DNA of 6,731 nucleotides, from positions 1 through 6,731 of the forward strand of contig LQHI01000008.1 of the NCBI GenBank assembly GCA_001515185.1, written 5' to 3'. The notes beneath the pieces were generated by a model that worked only from the letters and a program-made list of their open reading frames with translations, had not been told where the DNA came from and did no database searches. Every line of letters begins with the position of its first letter. Positions within the stretch are counted from its first letter, which is position 1. This DNA is from Hadesarchaea archaeon DG-33 (GTDB lineage: Archaea > Hadarchaeota > Hadarchaeia > Hadarchaeales > Hadarchaeaceae). The translations under genes and the position numbers were made by a program. This document shows, piece after piece, positions 5,032 to 6,731 of this stretch.

Positions 5032-6440
5032 TTCCTGAAGTCCGGCAGTACCTCGTGATTAACGACGAGCGGAACCAGCCGGTCGGGATTTTGGATGAGT
5101 CATTCGTGGCAGAGTACGGCGAACCCGGGGTAAAGTTTGTGATAGGAGGCGAGATCTGGCGGGTGCTTCAGGTCTTCAAGGACAAGGTCTACGTGAAGCC
5201 CGACGACGACCCTCTCGGGGCGATTCCGACCTGGATAGGCGAGGAGATTCCGGTGCCCTATTCAGTCGCGCAGGAGGCCGGCAAGCTCCGGGCCCAACTC
5301 GAGGAACTCTCACGTGCAGGTAAAGAGTTTGATGAAATCGTCCGAGAACTTGCGGGGCGCTACGGCGTCTCGCGTGATACAATGGGACCCGCCCTCTCCG
5401 ACGCCCACAAGCAGGCCAAAGCTGTTTTACCCGTGCCCACGGACCAGCGGGTAACTGTGGAAAAAGTTAATGAGCTCTGTATCGTTAACGCTTGCTTTGG
5501 AACACTCGTCAACCGGACGCTCGCCCGACTGCTCGCCTACAAGGCCTCGGCCGAGCTCGGAGAGACAACCGCAACTTCCATTGACCCCTACCGGATCCTG
5601 CTTCACTCGGAGACACTCGAGCCCGAAGGTGTGATCGAGATCTTGCGCGGCGAACTCAGCGCGGACCTCCAGAAGGACCTCCGCGTGATTATCAAGGAGA
5701 GCCGGTTCTTCCGATGGCGCCTTGCGCAGATAGCCCGGCGGATGGGCGTGCTCGAGCGCGAGGCAGAGCTCACAAGCGTGGTCCTCGATAAGCTAATGCG
5801 CGGCCTCAAGGGAACGCCGGCTTTTGAAGAAACATTCAAGGAGGTCGTGCGCAAGGATCTCGACCTGAAGCGTACGCTCGAGGTGCTCGAACGTATTCGA
5901 AGTGGCGAAATCGAACTGGTCTCGTTGGGAGAGCGAGAAGAGCCAACACCCGTGTCCAGCTTGGCGTTGTGGCGCAAGCGCTACCTAGCTCTCGAGCCGA
6001 TGATGCCCGAGCGCCTCAGGCTGCTGGCGATCGCCTCTGCCAAAGCGAGGCTGCTCAGCGAGGCCCGCACCTTCGCGTGCACTCAATGCAAAGATTATGT
6101 CAAGGAACTCCAGCTCCACGAACTCGATGAAAAACCGAAGTGTCCGCGCTGTGGGTCGGCGATGCTGGGTATGGTCGAAAAGTCGACTGAGGAGGTCTGG
6201 CGGGCGATTGAGTTCTTGGAACGGGGGAGGAAAAGTCCGACTTGGCGGGAGCTGCATGAGAGCGCAAAGCTCATCGGTCAGTACGGAAAGCTAGCAGCGC
6301 TAGCGCTCGTTGGTCGGGGAGTCACGCTGGCAGCAGCAAGGGAGATTTTGGCCAAGGAACAGAAGTTCTCTAGCAAGTTCCTAGAACTCCTACTTCGAAA
6401 GGAGCGGGAAGCGCTGTTCCGACGGTTCAGGTGGGCATGA
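5028..6440 (+). CDS. lhr: Lhr-type helicase, C-terminal half (DEAD/DEAH-associated domain with zinc cysteines)
   Basis: The 470-residue protein has no ATPase motifs and corresponds to the C-terminal part of archaeal Lhr, the region downstream of the winged helix (Pfam DEAD_assoc). It starts MIPEVRQYLV, and the segments VGILDESFVAEYGEPG (18-33) and VKFVIGGEIWRVLQV, followed by the GAIPTWIGEEIPVPYSVAQE stretch, are family hallmarks. The middle (about 140-330) is mostly helical, as in domain 4 of Lhr. Near the C-terminus C351-TQ-C354 and C372-PR-C375, 17 residues apart, form a probable zinc ribbon. In single-chain relatives the residues before MIP belong to the same protein, so this chain should pair with the upstream gene product to make a working helicase. 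The two chains total 936 residues, about the size of one archaeal Lhr. A real split, a recent deletion or an assembly error all remain possible. Confidence 0.9.
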   Translation: MIPEVRQYLVINDERNQPVGILDESFVAEYGEPGVKFVIGGEIWRVLQVFKDKVYVKPDDDPLGAIPTWIGEEIPVPYSVAQEAGKLRAQLEELSRAGKEFDEIVRELAGRYGVSRDTMGPALSDAHKQAKAVLPVPTDQRVTVEKVNELCIVNACFGTLVNRTLARLLAYKASAELGETTATSIDPYRILLHSETLEPEGVIEILRGELSADLQKDLRVIIKESRFFRWRLAQIARRMGVLEREAELTSVVLDKLMRGLKGTPAFEETFKEVVRKDLDLKRTLEVLERIRSGEIELVSLGEREEPTPVSSLALWRKRYLALEPMMPERLRLLAIASAKARLLSEARTFACTQCKDYVKELQLHELDEKPKCPRCGSAMLGMVEKSTEEVWRAIEFLERGRKSPTWRELHESAKLIGQYGKLAALALVGRGVTLAAAREILAKEQKFSSKFLELLLRKEREALFRRFRWA

Positions 6441-6453
6441 GTGAGGTGCAAGT

Positions 6454-6490
6454 AAAAATTTAGGGGATTATTTTCTTGTCCTTTTCTTCT
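6454..6490. terminator. Convergent T-rich ends of the lhr pair and the small membrane protein gene
   Basis: On the plus strand TTATTTTCTTGTCC and further T-rich sequence follow the lhr stop within 30-50 bp. On the minus strand TTTTT (6458-6454) follows the stop of the convergent gene. Both fit T-tract termination in archaea with no hairpin. The plus-strand tract lies inside the lysine-rich coding end of the other gene, so its base composition has a second explanation. Confidence 0.35.
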
Positions 6491-6731
6491 TCGAAGCATT
6501 TCTCATTTTCTTCTTCCAAGCACTGCTGGTTTTGATCCACCAGTAAGCCCACATCGGAGCAAGTATCACGACCATAACGAGAATCGATGCTAAAACAATC
6601 GCTAAATTCTCGTAAGTGCTAAAGCCTTCAGCGTAAAATGCCAAAAACACTATGAGGAAAATCGGCCAGCCACAGCCCACCACAGTTGAAACCGCAACCC
6701 TTGGAGCCAATCCGGGCGGCTTCTCCCGAGC
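6468..6731 (-). CDS. Small two-helix membrane protein with basic tail, entering from the right edge
   Basis: The frame is open to the right edge, so the gene may begin outside the window. Starting at TTG 6710 gives 80 residues. With seven upstream codons it reads AREKPPGLAPRVAVS, which looks like natural protein and hints that the start lies beyond position 6731. There are two hydrophobic segments, at about residues 10-27 (GCGWPIFLIVFLAFYA) and 37-58 (including ILAPMWAYWWIK), counted from the TTG. A 20-residue lysine/arginine-rich tail follows, probably cytoplasmic by the positive-inside rule. The pattern 'APRVAVSTxVGxGWxIFLI' reminds me of short uncharacterised archaeal membrane proteins, but I can name no family. 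It converges on the lhr pair with 27 bp between stops. Function unknown. Confidence 0.7.
   Translation of the reverse strand, partial: AREKPPGLAPRVAVSTVVGCGWPIFLIVFLAFYAEGFSTYENLAIVLASILVMVVILAPMWAYWWIKTSSAWKKKMRNASKKKRTRK

Noticed and set aside
1..6731. CRISPR array, tRNA, insertion sequence or defence island
   Set aside because: No spaced direct repeats, cloverleaf sequences, transposase or terminal inverted repeats were seen; the genes are housekeeping types or unknown.

Overview
The window looks like a chromosomal segment of an archaeon. Supporting signs are an Lhr-type helicase with the archaeal domain order and C-terminal zinc cysteines, a free-standing B3/4-domain protein, AT-rich boxes a short distance upstream of genes, several purine-rich Shine-Dalgarno sequences, and T-tract ends rather than hairpin terminators. 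The style of the proteins suggests an uncultured TACK or Bathyarchaeia-like lineage, but that placement is a guess from memory. Coding density is high. I see no tRNA, rRNA, CRISPR array, insertion sequence or prophage.

Left part (1-2063, minus strand): a probable three-gene operon read right to left. It holds a B3/4-domain protein related to the PheRS beta editing domain, a 69-residue two-helix membrane protein resembling DUF2905, and aminodeoxychorismate synthase component I (pabB), which runs off the left edge. The diagnostic PIKG lysine separates pabB from anthranilate synthase. pabB has no ATG, GTG or TTG where its homology begins, so its start is unusual or its frame is disturbed.

Middle (2064-3551): a short AT-rich intergenic region probably drives the left operon and, divergently, a 3-methyladenine DNA glycosylase (mpg). 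This is followed by acylphosphatase (acyP) and, 4 bp later, an unrecognised 153-residue protein with a basic helical tail.

Right part (3552-6731): an Lhr-type superfamily 2 helicase is encoded by two genes overlapping by ATGA. The first carries both RecA domains and part of the winged helix. The second carries the Lhr-specific C-terminal half with a four-cysteine zinc motif. Convergent to it, a small two-helix membrane protein with a lysine/arginine-rich tail enters from the right edge.

Taken together these are housekeeping genes for folate-type cofactor synthesis, tRNA quality control, base excision repair and helicase work on nucleic acid. I do not see a recognisable new defence or mobile system. 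The most notable points are the split Lhr helicase, the odd start of pabB, the unknown gene coupled to acyP, and the His-to-Arg change in the Mpg active site.
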